Shown: positions 43,977 through 54,614 of the stretch, piece by piece
Position numbering within the stretch: the stretch's first letter is position 1
Layout: each line of letters starts with the position of its first letter
Assembly: GCF_001190925.1 (NCBI RefSeq)
Contig: NZ_CP011072.1
Location: forward strand, 434,001-498,000
Length of the DNA: 64,000 bases
Direction of reading: 5' to 3'
From: Azoarcus sp. CIB
GTDB taxonomy: Bacteria > Pseudomonadota > Gammaproteobacteria > Burkholderiales > Rhodocyclaceae
Program-made: the position numbers and the translations under genes
The notes under the pieces: generated by a model
Databases searched by the model: none
The model's input: only the letters and a program-made list of their open reading frames with translations
What the model was told of the DNA's origin: nothing

Positions 43977-44969
43977 TCAGAGCGTCGGGCAGGCGTCGCC
44001 GACCGTTGCGGGGCGCGTTTCGGCAGCGATCAGCGTGACGCCGTTGCGGCGTGCGGTGACGTCGGCGAGGATCGCGAGCGCGATTTCGGGCGGGGTGCGG
44101 CTCCCCAGCGGCAAACCGACGGGGCCGTGCAGGCGGTCGACGTCGGCGTCGCTGAGGTCGAAGAGCTTGAGGCGTCCGCGCCGCCGCTCGCTGTTCGCGC
44201 GCGAGCCGATCGCGCCGACGTAGAAGGCGTTGGTCCTGAGCGCGTCGATCAGCGCGAGGTCGTCGAGCTTGGGGTCGTGGGTGCCGCCGATGATCACGGT
44301 GCGGCGGTCGGGGCGCAGCGCCGTCACGGCGTCATCGGGCATCTCGGTCGTCAGCGCCGCGCCGGGCACGGACCAGCTGTCCCGATACTCCTCGCGCGGT
44401 TCGCAGATCGTGACCTGGTAATCGAGCGCCAGCGCGAATTCGGCGAGGTAGCGCGAGAGCTGGCCGGCGCCGATGATCAGCATGCGCCAGCGCGGGCCGA
44501 AGGCGGACACCAGCGTGCGGCCGTCGAACACGACAGCGCTGTCGGGGACGTCGCCGAGGAGATCGACCGCGCCGCTCGCCAGATCCAGCCGGCGCGCGAC
44601 CATCTCGCCGCGCTCGATCGCGGCGAGCGTGTCGGCGAGGCGATTGCCGCGGGCGACCGGTTCCAGCACCAGTTCCAGTTTGCCGCCGCAGGGCAGGCCG
44701 AAGCGGCGCGTCTGGTCGGCGGTGATGCCGTAGGTGACGTGCTCGGGTTGCGTCGGGCGCTCGCTGCGCAGGCGGTCGAGGAGGTCGTCCTCGATGCAGC
44801 CGCCGGACACCGAGCCGACGAGCCGCCCGTCGCCGGCGATCGCGAGCAGCGCGCCTTCGGGCCGCGGCGACGAGCCCCAGGTGCGCACGACGGTTGCGAG
44901 CGTGACCGGCACGCCAGCAGCGTTCCACGCGACCGCCTGGCGCAGCACTTCGAGATTGACGCTGTCCAT
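43977..44969 (-). CDS. xdhC: XdhC-family molybdenum cofactor insertion/sulfuration factor
   Basis: 330 residues. XdhC proteins bind Mo cofactor, protect it and help insert it into xanthine-oxidase-family enzymes. N-terminal block VTLATVVRTWGSSPRPEGALLAI and GSVSGGCIEDDLLDRL, then Rossmann fold RMLIIGAGQLSRYLAEFAL and C-terminal YVGAIGSRANSERRRGRL. It starts 1-2 bp after the hcrB stop, so it is the dedicated chaperone for 4-hydroxybenzoyl-CoA reductase. Confidence 0.93.
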   Translation of the reverse strand: MDSVNLEVLRQAVAWNAAGVPVTLATVVRTWGSSPRPEGALLAIAGDGRLVGSVSGGCIEDDLLDRLRSERPTQPEHVTYGITADQTRRFGLPCGGKLELVLEPVARGNRLADTLAAIERGEMVARRLDLASGAVDLLGDVPDSAVVFDGRTLVSAFGPRWRMLIIGAGQLSRYLAEFALALDYQVTICEPREEYRDSWSVPGAALTTEMPDDAVTALRPDRRTVIIGGTHDPKLDDLALIDALRTNAFYVGAIGSRANSERRRGRLKLFDLSDADVDRLHGPVGLPLGSRTPPEIALAILADVTARRNGVTLIAAETRPATVGDACPTL

Positions 44970-44970
44970 G

Positions 44971-45975
44971 TCAGGCTCCTTGCCGGGCTTCGTTCCACAG
45001 GCGGCGCACGAGCCGCTTCGCCAGTGCCGGTGTTGCGCGGCGGCGGTAGGGCACGCTCACCAGCGTCGTCTCCATCGGCTGGATGCCGCGCTTGAGGTGA
45101 CGTTCCAGCGTAGCCAGCGCCGCGTCGTCGAGCGGCTTGCCGACCAGCTCGTCGAGTCCGGCGATGAACTCGGGGCGCGAGGACACGCCGGTGCAGGCGA
45201 CGCGCAACTCGCCGATCAGCTCGCCGTCGCGGCGCAGCGCCACGGCGACACCGGCGAGCGGGAAGTCGATCGCGCCGCGCACGCGGATCTTTTCGTAGGC
45301 GCTCGCGCGCGCCGGGACAAGCGGCACGGTGACGGCGACGAGCAGCTCGTCGGGGCCCAGCGCGAGCCAGCGCATGCCGTCATCGACGTAGAAGTCCGCG
45401 AGCGGCAGGCGGCGCAGCCCCTGCGGGCCGAGGAGCTCGACTTCGGCGCCGAGCGCGAGCAGCGCGGGTGCGACGTCGCCGCTGAAGGCCGCGTAGCAGC
45501 GGCTCGACTTCGGCGCGACGCGGCAGACGTCGCCGGAACGCTTCATGCAAAAGTCGTTGCCGCGACGCCAGTCCTCGCTCTGGTTGTAGTACTGGCAGCG
45601 GGTGTCGAGACACAGGTTGCCGCCCAGCGTCGCCGCCCGGCGGTGGGTCGGCCCGGCGACGGCGAGGGCGGCCTGGGCGAGTGCGGGCAGGCGGGCAACG
45701 ACGGTCGGGTCGGCGGCGAGCGTCGCGAGCGTCACCCCGGCGCCGATGCGCAGGGTGTCGCTGTCATGGCGCAACTCGCGGCGCATTTCTGCAAGTTCGC
45801 CGACGCTGCCGAGGTCGATCAGGACCTCGGCGCCGACCAGCCCGCGGCGCATGTTCGGCAGCAGGTCGGTGCCGCCGGCGATGAAGCGGCTCGCCGGGAA
45901 TTCGCCGCGCAGGCGCACCGCGTCGGCGGCGCTCGCCGGACGCATCAGACGGAATTCGGACAGTGCGCCCATCAT
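44971..45975 (-). CDS. hcrB: 4-hydroxybenzoyl-CoA reductase, beta (FAD) subunit
   Basis: 334 residues. FAD domain motif [15 protein letters not shown] and [21 protein letters not shown]. The diagnostic extra loop for 4-HBCR is present: cysteines at 127, 143, 151 and 160 with spacings 16, 8 and 9, the same as the extra 4Fe-4S cluster ligands of the Thauera enzyme. This separates it from ordinary xanthine dehydrogenases. ATG 45975 (or 45972) overlaps the hcrA stop. Part of hcrC-hcrA-hcrB-xdhC. Confidence 0.95.
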   Translation of the reverse strand: MMGALSEFRLMRPASAADAVRLRGEFPASRFIAGGTDLLPNMRRGLVGAEVLIDLGSVGELAEMRRELRHDSDTLRIGAGVTLATLAADPTVVARLPALAQAALAVAGPTHRRAATLGGNLCLDTRCQYYNQSEDWRRGNDFCMKRSGDVCRVAPKSSRCYAAFSGDVAPALLALGAEVELLGPQGLRRLPLADFYVDDGMRWLALGPDELLVAVTVPLVPARASAYEKIRVRGAIDFPLAGVAVALRRDGELIGELRVACTGVSSRPEFIAGLDELVGKPLDDAALATLERHLKRGIQPMETTLVSVPYRRRATPALAKRLVRRLWNEARQGA

Positions 45976-48362
45976 GCCTCTCCTTTGACGGTCGCCGGCG
46001 TGGCGGCGCCGGGACGGGGTTTGCGGTTGAGCGCGTCGAAGACGCGATCCGGGGTGAAGGGGAGCTGGCGGATGCGGGTGCCGGTCGCGTCCTCGATCGC
46101 GGCGGCGATCGCGGGCATGACCCCGGCGAGCGGGCCTTCGCTCGCTTCCTTGGCGCCGAAGGGGCCGTTGGGGTCCATGCTCTCGACGATATGCACGTCG
46201 ATGTCGGGCGACTCGGCCATCGTCGGCACGCGGTAGTCGAGCAGGCTGACCGCCTTGTGGCGGCCGTTCTCGTACACCGTCTCCTCGGACAGCGCCTGGC
46301 CCATGCCCATCCACACCGCACCCTGCACCTGGCCTTCGACCGACATCGGGTTGATGGCGAAGCCGCAGTCGATGGCTGCCCACACTTTCTCGACGGTGAC
46401 GGTGCCGAGCTCGGTATCGACCGCGACCTGGACCGCCTGCGCGGCGTAGGAGAAGCCCATCGTCGAGCCGACCGCACCGCCGCGCTGCTTGCCACCCTGG
46501 AACTCGATCGGGCAGGTGAAGGTGCCCTTGACGGTGAGCATGCCGGTGTCGACCAGCGCTTCCTCGACGATCTCGTGGAAGCCGATCTGCCGTGCCGGAT
46601 CGCCGACGACCGCAGCCGCCTCGCCGAGCCAGTCGACCTCGTCCTCGGTGACTTGCAGGCGCTTCGCCGCCGCGGTGACGAGAACGCACCTAAGATTGCG
46701 CGCGGCGTCGGCCGCGGCGTTGCCGACCATGAAGGTCACGCGCGAGGAATACGAGCCGTTGTCCTTGGGCGTGAGCGCCGAGTCGGTGGCGATGAGGCGC
46801 AGGCGGCGCTGATCGACGCCCAGCACTTCGGCGACGACCTGGCTGATGATCGTCGACGAGCCCTGGCCGATGTCGGAGGCGCCGGTCAGGATCGTGATCG
46901 CGGCGTCGAAATCGACGCGCAGCGCGATCGTCGCGTGCGGCTGACCGGTGAAATGCACGGGCTTGGCGGAGCCGCTGACGAAGTGCGAGCAGGCGATGCC
47001 GATGCCGCGGCGGATCGGGCCGTCGTCGCGGGGGCGCGCGTTGCGCTCGTGCCAGCCCGACGCCTGCTCGACCCAGTCGAGGCATTCGGGCAGGCCGTAG
47101 CTCATCACCTTCAGGCCGTTGATGGTCTCGGTCGGCGCGACGAGCAGGTTCTTGCGGCGCACCGCGAAGGCGTCGAGGCCCAGCTCCGCGGCCATCGTGT
47201 CGAGCAGCGATTCGAAGGCGAAACGCACGTTGACCGTGCCGTGGCCGCGCATCGCGCCGCAGGGCGGGGTGTTCGTATACACGCGGTAGCCGTCGTACTT
47301 CACCGCGGGCAGGTCGTACAGGCCGTTGAGCAGCGCGCCCGAATACAGGATCGTCACGAGGCCGTAGCCGCCGTAGGCGCCGCCGCGCTGCATGACTTCG
47401 GCCGCGCAGGCGGTCATGCGGCCGTCGCGGGTGAGGCCGAGTTTCATGCGGATGTGGGTCTGCGGCCGGCCGCGGTGGGTCAGGAAGGCCTCCTCGCGGC
47501 TCTGCAGCAGGCGCACGGTGCCGCGTGCGGCGCGGGCGAGCAGCGCACAGATGATCTCGAAATTGAGCGTCTCGACGCGGTGGCCGAAGCCGCCGCCGAC
47601 GAAGGGCTTGATCACGCGGATGTAGGCCGCGTCGAGGTTCATGCAGCGGGACAGCGATTCATGCACGTAGTAGGGCACCTGGGTCACCGACCACAGGGTC
47701 AGGTGGCCGCGTTCGGTGTCCCACGCGGCAAGCGAGGCGTTGGGCTCCATCATCGCGTGATGGACCTCGGCGCACTCGAAGACCTCCTCGCGGATCAGGT
47801 CGGCGGCGGCGAAGCCGGCGGCGGTGTCGCCGAACTCGTTATGCACCTCGCGTTCGATGTTGCCCTTCTTGTTGTCGTGCAACAGCACCGCATCGGGCTT
47901 GCGCGCGTTGGCGGCTTCGAAATACGCCGGCAATTCGCGCACGTCGAAACGGATCAGCGCGAGCGCCGCGTCGGCGGTCGCCTCGTCGACCGCGGCGACG
48001 GCGGCAATGGGCTCGCCGATGTAGCGGATGCGGCCGCGTGCGAGGGGAAATTCGTTCTGCGCGATGGGGATCACGCCGTAGGGCGTGTCGCATTCCTCGC
48101 CGGTGATCACCGCGCGCACGCCGGGCAGTTTGAGCGCCGCGGCGATATCGACGGCGAGGATCTCGGCATGCGCCCAGGGGCTGCGCAGGATGCGGCCGAC
48201 GAGCGCCCCCTGGGCGGGCAGGTCGGCGGTGTAGCGGGCGCTGCCGGTGACCTTGTCGACGCCGTCGATCAGCGGCATGCGGGCGCCGACGCCTTGCGCC
48301 CTGTCGGGGGCCTGCCCGGTGTGCGGCAGGGCGCGCGGCAGGGTACGTTCGGGCGCGTTCAT
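45972..48362 (-). CDS. hcrA: 4-hydroxybenzoyl-CoA reductase, alpha (molybdenum) subunit
   Basis: 796 residues. Large Mo-binding subunit of the xanthine oxidase family: [103 protein letters not shown]. The enzyme reductively removes the para-hydroxyl of 4-hydroxybenzoyl-CoA to give benzoyl-CoA under anaerobic conditions. Start overlaps the hcrC stop (ATGA) and its stop overlaps the hcrB start. Confidence 0.95.
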   Translation of the reverse strand: MNAPERTLPRALPHTGQAPDRAQGVGARMPLIDGVDKVTGSARYTADLPAQGALVGRILRSPWAHAEILAVDIAAALKLPGVRAVITGEECDTPYGVIPIAQNEFPLARGRIRYIGEPIAAVAAVDEATADAALALIRFDVRELPAYFEAANARKPDAVLLHDNKKGNIEREVHNEFGDTAAGFAAADLIREEVFECAEVHHAMMEPNASLAAWDTERGHLTLWSVTQVPYYVHESLSRCMNLDAAYIRVIKPFVGGGFGHRVETLNFEIICALLARAARGTVRLLQSREEAFLTHRGRPQTHIRMKLGLTRDGRMTACAAEVMQRGGAYGGYGLVTILYSGALLNGLYDLPAVKYDGYRVYTNTPPCGAMRGHGTVNVRFAFESLLDTMAAELGLDAFAVRRKNLLVAPTETINGLKVMSYGLPECLDWVEQASGWHERNARPRDDGPIRRGIGIACSHFVSGSAKPVHFTGQPHATIALRVDFDAAITILTGASDIGQGSSTIISQVVAEVLGVDQRRLRLIATDSALTPKDNGSYSSRVTFMVGNAAADAARNLRCVLVTAAAKRLQVTEDEVDWLGEAAAVVGDPARQIGFHEIVEEALVDTGMLTVKGTFTCPIEFQGGKQRGGAVGSTMGFSYAAQAVQVAVDTELGTVTVEKVWAAIDCGFAINPMSVEGQVQGAVWMGMGQALSEETVYENGRHKAVSLLDYRVPTMAESPDIDVHIVESMDPNGPFGAKEASEGPLAGVMPAIAAAIEDATGTRIRQLPFTPDRVFDALNRKPRPGAATPATVKGEA

Positions 48363-48844
48363 GCCGCCACCCCCGCGGCATCTTCGCAGCGCGCAGCGGC
48401 TTCGACGGAATCGAGGATCTTCACGTAGCCGGTGCAGCGGCACAGGTTGCCGGCGAGCGCCGCGCGGATCTCGTCGCGCGAAGGCTGCGGATTGCGCCGC
48501 AGCAGCGCCTCGGCCGCCATGATCATGCCCGGCGTGCAGAAACCGCACTGGGCGCCGAGGTGTTCGTGGAAGGCGCGCTGCAGCCGCGACAGGTTGCCCT
48601 CGGTGCTCAGCCCCTCGATCGTCTCGATGTGGTGCCCGGCGACGCTGTGCGCCAGCGTGCTGCACGCGAGCCGCGGCTCGCCGTCGACCAGCACCGTGCA
48701 CGCGCCGCATTCGCCGCCGTCGCATCCCTGCTTGGTGCCGGTCAGGCCCAGGGCGTCGCGCAGGTAGTCGATCAGCAGCGCATTCTCGGCGACCGCGTCC
48801 TCGCGCAGCCGGCCATTCACCGTCAGTGTCAGCAGTTTCTTCAT
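48359..48844 (-). CDS. hcrC: 4-hydroxybenzoyl-CoA reductase, gamma ([2Fe-2S]) subunit
   Basis: 161 residues. Two [2Fe-2S] sites: [15 protein letters not shown] with a following cysteine in LACSTLAH, and [16 protein letters not shown] with [12 protein letters not shown]. Passes electrons from ferredoxin to the Mo site in the reverse of the usual xanthine dehydrogenase direction. First gene of the operon; a Shine-Dalgarno AAGGAGG precedes [11 protein letters not shown]. Confidence 0.95.
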   Translation of the reverse strand: MKKLLTLTVNGRLREDAVAENALLIDYLRDALGLTGTKQGCDGGECGACTVLVDGEPRLACSTLAHSVAGHHIETIEGLSTEGNLSRLQRAFHEHLGAQCGFCTPGMIMAAEALLRRNPQPSRDEIRAALAGNLCRCTGYVKILDSVEAAARCEDAAGVAA

Positions 48845-48894
48845 GTCGCCTCCTTCGCCTCAGCCGACCTTTACCGGCCGGCATGCATTGTTTG

Positions 48895-48913
48895 ACGTAA
48901 AACAATTTAACGT
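48895..48913. promoter_or_regulatory. Candidate operator in the hcr promoter
   Basis: ACGTAAA-ACAA-TTTAACGT upstream of hcrC in an AT-rich patch, near-palindromic. It would fit a MarR-type or similar regulator of aromatic degradation operons. The regulator is not next to it. Confidence 0.35.
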
Positions 48914-49094
48914 GAAGCGATGCTAGCACCGCCCGGCGCGGAGGGAAATATGAATGCAACTGCATACGCCGCGCGCTTGGTGCGCGGTGCAAGGCATTGA
49001 AACAATTGTGTTTCGATGGGAGAAAGGCGGCCGCTGCGAGGCGTGCCGAGCACGTTGGCGCGCGAATTTGTGCACGGCCCGCGTGCCGTGCGTG

Positions 49095-49120
49095 TCGCCG
49101 GGGGCTGACGCCCCCGGCGA
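49095..49120 (-). terminator. GC-rich stem-loop after the symporter gene
   Basis: TCGCCGGGGGC (49095-49105), TGAC, GCCCCCGGCGA (49110-49120): perfect 11-bp stem directly downstream of the symporter stop. No strong T-run. The remaining bases between here and hcrC (48914-49094) hold no gene I can recognise. Confidence 0.55.
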
Positions 49121-49130
49121 TACAGGATTT

Positions 49131-50600
49131 TCAGCGTCCGGAGTGAGGGTGCTGGTGCGCGATGTGCAGGTGTTCGGCGACGTGGCCGTGGGTCGGCTTC
49201 ACCAGGGTCTGCGGCAGCAGCGAGCCGGCGAGCATCGCGACGATGCCGGCCAGCATGCCGGCAAAGTGCGGCGGCACGTCGGCTTCCGGCGCGACGATCT
49301 CGAGCAGCACCCAGGTGACGAGGCCGATGAAGATCGACGCCAGCGCGCCCTGCGTGGTCGCGCGTTTCCAGTACAGGCCGAAGGCGAGCGGCACGAAGGC
49401 CGTCGCCAGCGTGACCTTGTAGGCGTTCTCGACCATGCCGTGGATGCTCTCGCTAGTATGCGTCGCGTACCAGGTGATCAGCAGCGCGAACACGACGACG
49501 ACACCGCGGGTGAGCCACAGGAACTTGTGGTCGCTCATCCTCGGGAAGGTGCCGCGCAGGATGTTTTCGGAGAAGGTCACCGACGGGGCGAGCAAAGTGC
49601 CCGAGGCCGTACTCATGATCGCGGACAGCAGCGCACCGAAGAACATCACCTGCGCGAAGATCGGCGTGTGCTGCAGGATCAGCTGCGGCAGGACCTGCTG
49701 GCTGTCGCTCTCCTGGTACTGCGCGACCAGTGCGGGGTCGATCAGCGTGGCCGAGTAGGCGATGAAGAGCGGCACGAAGGCGAACACGAAGTAGCCCGAG
49801 CCGCCGAGCAGCGTGCCGCGCACGGCGGTCTTTTCGTCGCGCGCCGAGTTCAGGCGCTGGAACACGTCCTGCTGCGGGATCGAGCCGAAACCCATGGTCA
49901 GGATGCCGGCGAGGAAGGCGATCATGTCCTTCGCGTCGAAGGCCGGCAGGAAGTTGAGCTTGCCCGCCTCGTTCGCATGGGCGACGACGGTGCCGACGCC
50001 GCCCGCCATGTCGCCGACCAGCCACGCGATGTAGAACAGGCCGACGATGATGATGGTCATCTGCATGAAGTCGGTCAGCGCCACCGACCACATGCCGCCG
50101 AACAGCGTATACACCAGCACGATGCCGGCACCGATCAGCATTCCCGCCTCATTGGGGATCGAACCGTCGGACAGGATGTTGAACACCAGGCCCAGCGCGG
50201 TGATCTGCGCGGCGACCCAGCCGAGGTAGGAGATCACGATCGCGCTCGAGCACAGCACTTCGACCGTGCGGCCGTAGCGCAAGCGGTAGTAGTCGCCCAG
50301 CGTGAGCAGGTTCAGGCGGTAGAGCGGGCGCGCGAAGAACAGACCGACGAGGATCAGGCACAGCGATGCGCCGAAGGGGTCGGACCACAGGCCGCGCAGG
50401 CCTTCGTCGAGGAAGGTCGCCGAGATGCCGAGCACGGTCTCGGAGCCGAACCAGGTCGCGAACACCGTCGCGGTGACGATGTACAGCGGCAGGTGGCGGC
50501 CGGCCGCGACGTAGTCCGAGGTGTTCTTGACGCGGGTGGCGGCGTACAGGCCGACGCCGATCGAGAGCAGGAGATAAGCGATGACGAAGCCGACCAGCAT
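49131..50600 (-). CDS. Sodium:solute symporter (SSS family)
   Basis: 489 residues with about 13 membrane helices: VGFVIAYLLLSIGVGLYAA, YVAAGRHLPLYIVTATVFATWFGSETVLG and GILTMGFGSIPQQDVFQRLNSARDEKTA (the SSS signature region). The extreme C-terminus is histidine-rich (THGHVAEHLHIAHQHPHSGR). Located upstream of hcrC on the same strand, so it may import an aromatic acid such as 4-hydroxybenzoate, but family members also carry acetate, proline and other solutes. Confidence 0.88.
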   Translation of the reverse strand: MLVGFVIAYLLLSIGVGLYAATRVKNTSDYVAAGRHLPLYIVTATVFATWFGSETVLGISATFLDEGLRGLWSDPFGASLCLILVGLFFARPLYRLNLLTLGDYYRLRYGRTVEVLCSSAIVISYLGWVAAQITALGLVFNILSDGSIPNEAGMLIGAGIVLVYTLFGGMWSVALTDFMQMTIIIVGLFYIAWLVGDMAGGVGTVVAHANEAGKLNFLPAFDAKDMIAFLAGILTMGFGSIPQQDVFQRLNSARDEKTAVRGTLLGGSGYFVFAFVPLFIAYSATLIDPALVAQYQESDSQQVLPQLILQHTPIFAQVMFFGALLSAIMSTASGTLLAPSVTFSENILRGTFPRMSDHKFLWLTRGVVVVFALLITWYATHTSESIHGMVENAYKVTLATAFVPLAFGLYWKRATTQGALASIFIGLVTWVLLEIVAPEADVPPHFAGMLAGIVAMLAGSLLPQTLVKPTHGHVAEHLHIAHQHPHSGR

Positions 50601-50746
50601 GCTTGGGCCTTTGCGCGGAGATGGGTGGAGGTTGAACAAAAACGGCGGGCGCAAAGTTTAGCAACGAATGCGGCCGCGCGGGAACCGGAATCCCTTGCGC
50701 GGCGTGGCATTGGCGCACCTTTCTGGTGCGGCGGACGGCGCCCGCT

Positions 50747-52903
50747 TCAGCGCTGCAGCGGCTCCTGCCCGCGATGCGCGCAGGCGGCGGCGAGCGTGTC
50801 GATCACGACGTCCGCGGCCGCGTCGAGCTCGGCCTCGGTGATCACCAGCGGCGGCGCGAAGCGCAGCACCGTGTTGTGCGTGTCCTTGGTCGCGATGCCG
50901 CGCGCGAGCAGCAGTTCGGCCGCAGTCGGCGCGCGCAGCTGGGCCGGGTCGAGCTCGATGCCCACCAGCAGGCCGCGCCCGCGCACCTCGCGCACGCACG
51001 GCAGCCTCGCGTCGCGGAATCGGGCCATCAGGCGTTCGCCCAGGTGTGCGGCATGTTCCCACGGGCGCGTCTCTTCGAGGATGGCGAGCACTTCCAGCGC
51101 GACGGCCGCGCCCAGCGGGTTGCCGCCGAAGGTCGAGCCGTGGTCGCCCGGCCGCAGCACGTCCATCACCGCGGCGTCGGCGAGGAAGGCCGACACCGGC
51201 AGCAGGCCGCCGCCCAGCGCCTTGCCGAGGATCAGCCCGTCCGGATGCACGCCCTCGTGGTCGCAGCCGAGCAGGCGCCCGGTGCGGCCCAGTCCGGTCT
51301 GGACTTCGTCGGCGATCAGCAGCACGTTGTGGCGCCGGCAGATCTCCGCGCAGCGCGCGAGGTAGCCCGCCTGCGGCACGAGGATGCCGCCCTCGCCCTG
51401 CACCGGTTCGACGAGGAAGGCCGCGGTGTCCGGCGTGATCGCCGCTTCGAGCGCGTCCGCGTCGCCGTAAGGAATGCGTCGGAGTCCGGCGGGGAAGGGG
51501 CCGAAGCCGTCGCGGTACTGCGCTTCCGACGACATGCCGACGATGGTGATCGAGCGGCCGTGGAAGTTGCCTTCGCAGGCGATGATCTCCGCCTTGTCGG
51601 TGGCGATGCCCTTGACCTTGTAGCCCCACTTGCGCGCTGTCTTGAGCGCGGTTTCGACCGCCTCGAGGCCGGTGTTCACTGGCAGCATGCGGTCGTAGCC
51701 GAGCAGGCCGCACAGGCGCTCCATCAGCAGCGGCAGGCGGTCGTTGGAATACGCGCGCGAGGTCAGTGCGAGGCGCTGCGCCTGGTCGTTGAGCGCGTGC
51801 AGCAGGCGCGGGTTGGCGTGCCCGAAGCTCACCGCCGAGTAGGCGCTCATCATGTCGAGATAGCGCCGCCCCTCGACGTCCCACAGCCAGATGCCCTTGC
51901 CGTGATGGAACACGACGGGTAGCGGCGCATAGTTGTGCGCGCCGAACTCGCGCTCCTTCGCGCGCAGCAGATAGGTCGACGGCCCCAGCGCCGCACCGGC
52001 GAAGTTCGCGACCCAGTCCGCGCACATCCCGCCGGGGTCGCGATCGGGCAGGTATTCGACGATCTCCATCGCGACGAAATCGCCGCAGCCGCGCAGTGCG
52101 AGCAGCGCCGCGCACAGCTCGTCGGGCGCGATGCCCTCGGGTTCCGGGCAGGTCACGGCGGGGAAGGCAGCGGCGTCGAGCGCGTCGAGGTCGATGCTGA
52201 CGCCGAAGCCCGCGGTGCGCTCGCGCACGACGCTGAGCGCGTCGCAGAACACGGCGGCCATGCCGCGTTCGCGCACTTCCGCCATGTCGAAGACCTGCAC
52301 CCCGAGGCGCGTCAGGCGGTCGTGTTCCTCGTGCTCCCACGCGCGCGCGCCGATGATCACGACGTTCGCCGGGTCGAGCTTCGGTCCGCCGACACCCGTC
52401 AGCGCCGCGTCGCCTTCGCCGAGCAGCGCGGCGAGCGGCATGCCGTGGATGTTGCCCGAGTGCGTGCTGCGCTCGGTGTGGCTGTCGAGGTGGGCGTCGA
52501 TCCAGATCAGGCCCAGCGCGCCGCGCGACGCGAGGCGGCTGGCCATCCCGCGCCACGTGCCGATGCCCACCGCATGGTCGCCGCCGATCACGAGCGGAAA
52601 TACGTCGGGCGCGAGGGCGGTCAGGCGGTCAGCGACGCGTTGCGCGAGTCCGCCGACCGCATCCAGGCGCTCGCGCATCAGCGCGCCGGGCGCAGGTGTC
52701 GTGACGGGCTGGAGCGTTTCGTGCCAACTCGCCGCGATGCCGGTTCCCTTCAGCCGCTGCAGCAGGCCGTGGCGCTCGAGCGCGGCCGGGCCGCGGGCCG
52801 GACCGTCGCCGGGAGCCCCCAGCGCGGACGCGACGCCGATGACGTGCACGACGGCGCGCATGTCGGCATGCGGCGGGACGTGAAGCGGCGCGGAGTGAGT
52901 CAT
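50747..52903 (-). CDS. Arginase - ornithine aminotransferase fusion protein
   Basis: 718 residues combining two enzymes of arginine catabolism. Residues ~1-305 are an arginase: GGDHAVGIGT (His110), DAHLDSHTERSTHSGNIHGM (Asp136, His138, Asp140), SIDLDALDAAAFPAV (Asp238, Asp240), so all Mn ligands are in place. Residues ~312-718 are a class III ornithine aminotransferase: LLIADEVQTGLGRTGRLL and the PLP lysine LGKALGGGLLP (Lys561). Arginine would go through ornithine to glutamate-5-semialdehyde. ATG 52903 is 6 nt after GGGAGG; an in-frame ATG at 52909 touches that site and is unlikely. The domains are joined with no linker gap or stop. Confidence 0.92.
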   Translation of the reverse strand: MTHSAPLHVPPHADMRAVVHVIGVASALGAPGDGPARGPAALERHGLLQRLKGTGIAASWHETLQPVTTPAPGALMRERLDAVGGLAQRVADRLTALAPDVFPLVIGGDHAVGIGTWRGMASRLASRGALGLIWIDAHLDSHTERSTHSGNIHGMPLAALLGEGDAALTGVGGPKLDPANVVIIGARAWEHEEHDRLTRLGVQVFDMAEVRERGMAAVFCDALSVVRERTAGFGVSIDLDALDAAAFPAVTCPEPEGIAPDELCAALLALRGCGDFVAMEIVEYLPDRDPGGMCADWVANFAGAALGPSTYLLRAKEREFGAHNYAPLPVVFHHGKGIWLWDVEGRRYLDMMSAYSAVSFGHANPRLLHALNDQAQRLALTSRAYSNDRLPLLMERLCGLLGYDRMLPVNTGLEAVETALKTARKWGYKVKGIATDKAEIIACEGNFHGRSITIVGMSSEAQYRDGFGPFPAGLRRIPYGDADALEAAITPDTAAFLVEPVQGEGGILVPQAGYLARCAEICRRHNVLLIADEVQTGLGRTGRLLGCDHEGVHPDGLILGKALGGGLLPVSAFLADAAVMDVLRPGDHGSTFGGNPLGAAVALEVLAILEETRPWEHAAHLGERLMARFRDARLPCVREVRGRGLLVGIELDPAQLRAPTAAELLLARGIATKDTHNTVLRFAPPLVITEAELDAAADVVIDTLAAACAHRGQEPLQR

Positions 52904-53042
52904 GGCCATCCTCCCTGCCCGCAGTGGGTGCGGACGAATAGTCGATGCGCTTATGCGTTCGACGCAGGCGGCAGGGATTCGTTCGGGCGCAGTCGGTGCG
53001 CGTGCACGGACGCGTGACGGATTTCGCGCCCGCGGGCGGCGG

Positions 53043-54572
53043 TCAGCCGAAGATGCGGTACAGCTCCAGCCCGACCAGCGCCGCGAGCAGCGCGCCGACG
53101 AGCCACAGCGCCCGCCCTTGCGTGCGCTGCGCGCTGGCGAGGCGTTCCAGCTCGCCGCTCTGCACCTCGTGGCGGTGCGCGGTCGCGTCGAGCACGCGAT
53201 GCACCAGGCGGGGGATCTGCGGCAGCGTGCCGGCCCAGGACGGGGCCTCGTCCTTGAGGTTGCGCAGCAGGCCGCGCCAGCCCATCTGCTCGTCCATCCA
53301 CCGCTCGAGGAAAGGCTTGGCGGTCTTCCACAGGTCGAGGTCGGGGTCGAGCTGGCGGCCGAGCCCCTCGATGTTGAGCAGCGTCTTCTGCAGCAGCACG
53401 AGCTGCGGCTGCACTTCCATCTCGAAGCGGCGCGCGGTCTGGAACAGGCGCAGCAGCGTCTTGCCGAAGGAGATGTCCTTCAGCGGGCGGTCGAAGATCG
53501 GCTCGCACACCGCGCGGATCGCGCTCTCGAACTCGTCCACGCGGGTGTGCGCCGGCACCCAGCCGGCCTCGATGTGGGCGCGCGCGACGCGGTTGTAGTC
53601 GCGCTTGAAGAAGCCGAGGAAGTTCTGCGCGAGGTAGCTCTTGTCCACCTCGGTGAGCGTGCCGACGATGCCGAAGTCGAGCGCGATGTAGCGTCCGTCG
53701 GCATGCACGAAGATGTTGCCGGGGTGCATGTCGGCATGGAAGAAACCGTCGCGGAACACCTGCGTGAAGAAGATCTCGACGCCCGCGCGCGACAGCGCCT
53801 TCAGGTCCGTGCCCTGCGCGCGCAGCGCATCGAGCTGCGAGATCGGCACGCCGCGCATGCGCTCCATCACCATCACCGACTTGCCGCACCAGTCCCAATA
53901 CACCTCGGGCACCTGCAGCAGCTTCGAGTTCGTGAAGTTGCGCCGCAGCTGCGAGCAGTTCGACGCCTCGCGCATCAGGTCGAGCTCGTCGTGCAGGTAC
54001 TTGCTGAATTCGGCGACGACTTCGCGCGGCTTCAGGCGCCGCGCCTCGGGCCACAGCTTCTCGAGCAGCGTCGCCGCGGTGTCGAGCAGCGCGAGGTCGT
54101 GCGCGATCACCGGTTCGATGCCGGGGCGCAGGATCTTCACCGCGACTTCGGTGCCGTCGGGCAAGCGCGCGAAATGCACCTGCGCGACCGACGCCGAGGC
54201 AACCGGCGTGCGCTCGAAGTCGACGAAGACCTTGTCGACCGGCTTGCCGTAGAAGTCCTCCAGCACCTTCAGCGCCTGGTCGGAGGGGAAGGGCGGGACG
54301 CGGTCCTGCAGCATCGCGAGCTCGTCGGCGAGGTCGGGCGGCAGCAGGTCGCGGCGCGTCGACAGCATCTGGCCGAACTTGACGAAGATCGGGCCCAGCG
54401 ATTCGAGCGCCCGGCGCAGGCGTTCGCCGCGCGGCGCCTTGGGGTGGCGCCAGAAGAACACCACGTGCCACAGCTTCGTCAGGCGTCCGCTCGAGTCGGC
54501 TTCGAGCACCATCTGGTCGAGGCCGAAGCGCAGGCCGACGGTGATGATCTTGGCAAGACGAAAAAGACGCAC
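53043..54572 (-). CDS. ubiB: Ubiquinone biosynthesis kinase-like protein UbiB
   Basis: 509 residues of the ABC1/ADCK/UbiB family. The KxGQ motif region [16 protein letters not shown], alanine-rich loop [13 protein letters not shown], catalytic [11 protein letters not shown] and DFGIVGTL motifs are present, as is a C-terminal membrane anchor ([21 protein letters not shown]). UbiB is needed for ubiquinone synthesis, probably extracting precursors from the membrane. It is separated from ubiTVU and is monocistronic or linked to unknown genes. Confidence 0.94.
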   Translation of the reverse strand: MRLFRLAKIITVGLRFGLDQMVLEADSSGRLTKLWHVVFFWRHPKAPRGERLRRALESLGPIFVKFGQMLSTRRDLLPPDLADELAMLQDRVPPFPSDQALKVLEDFYGKPVDKVFVDFERTPVASASVAQVHFARLPDGTEVAVKILRPGIEPVIAHDLALLDTAATLLEKLWPEARRLKPREVVAEFSKYLHDELDLMREASNCSQLRRNFTNSKLLQVPEVYWDWCGKSVMVMERMRGVPISQLDALRAQGTDLKALSRAGVEIFFTQVFRDGFFHADMHPGNIFVHADGRYIALDFGIVGTLTEVDKSYLAQNFLGFFKRDYNRVARAHIEAGWVPAHTRVDEFESAIRAVCEPIFDRPLKDISFGKTLLRLFQTARRFEMEVQPQLVLLQKTLLNIEGLGRQLDPDLDLWKTAKPFLERWMDEQMGWRGLLRNLKDEAPSWAGTLPQIPRLVHRVLDATAHRHEVQSGELERLASAQRTQGRALWLVGALLAALVGLELYRIFG

Positions 54573-54614
54573 TTTGGATTGCCGGGCGGGGGAAAGGGCG
54601 GACTTTAGCCGGAA

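Noticed and set aside
45963-48428. 821-codon plus-strand open frame opposite hcrA
   Set aside because: Shadow of hcrA caused by high GC; no recognisable domain.
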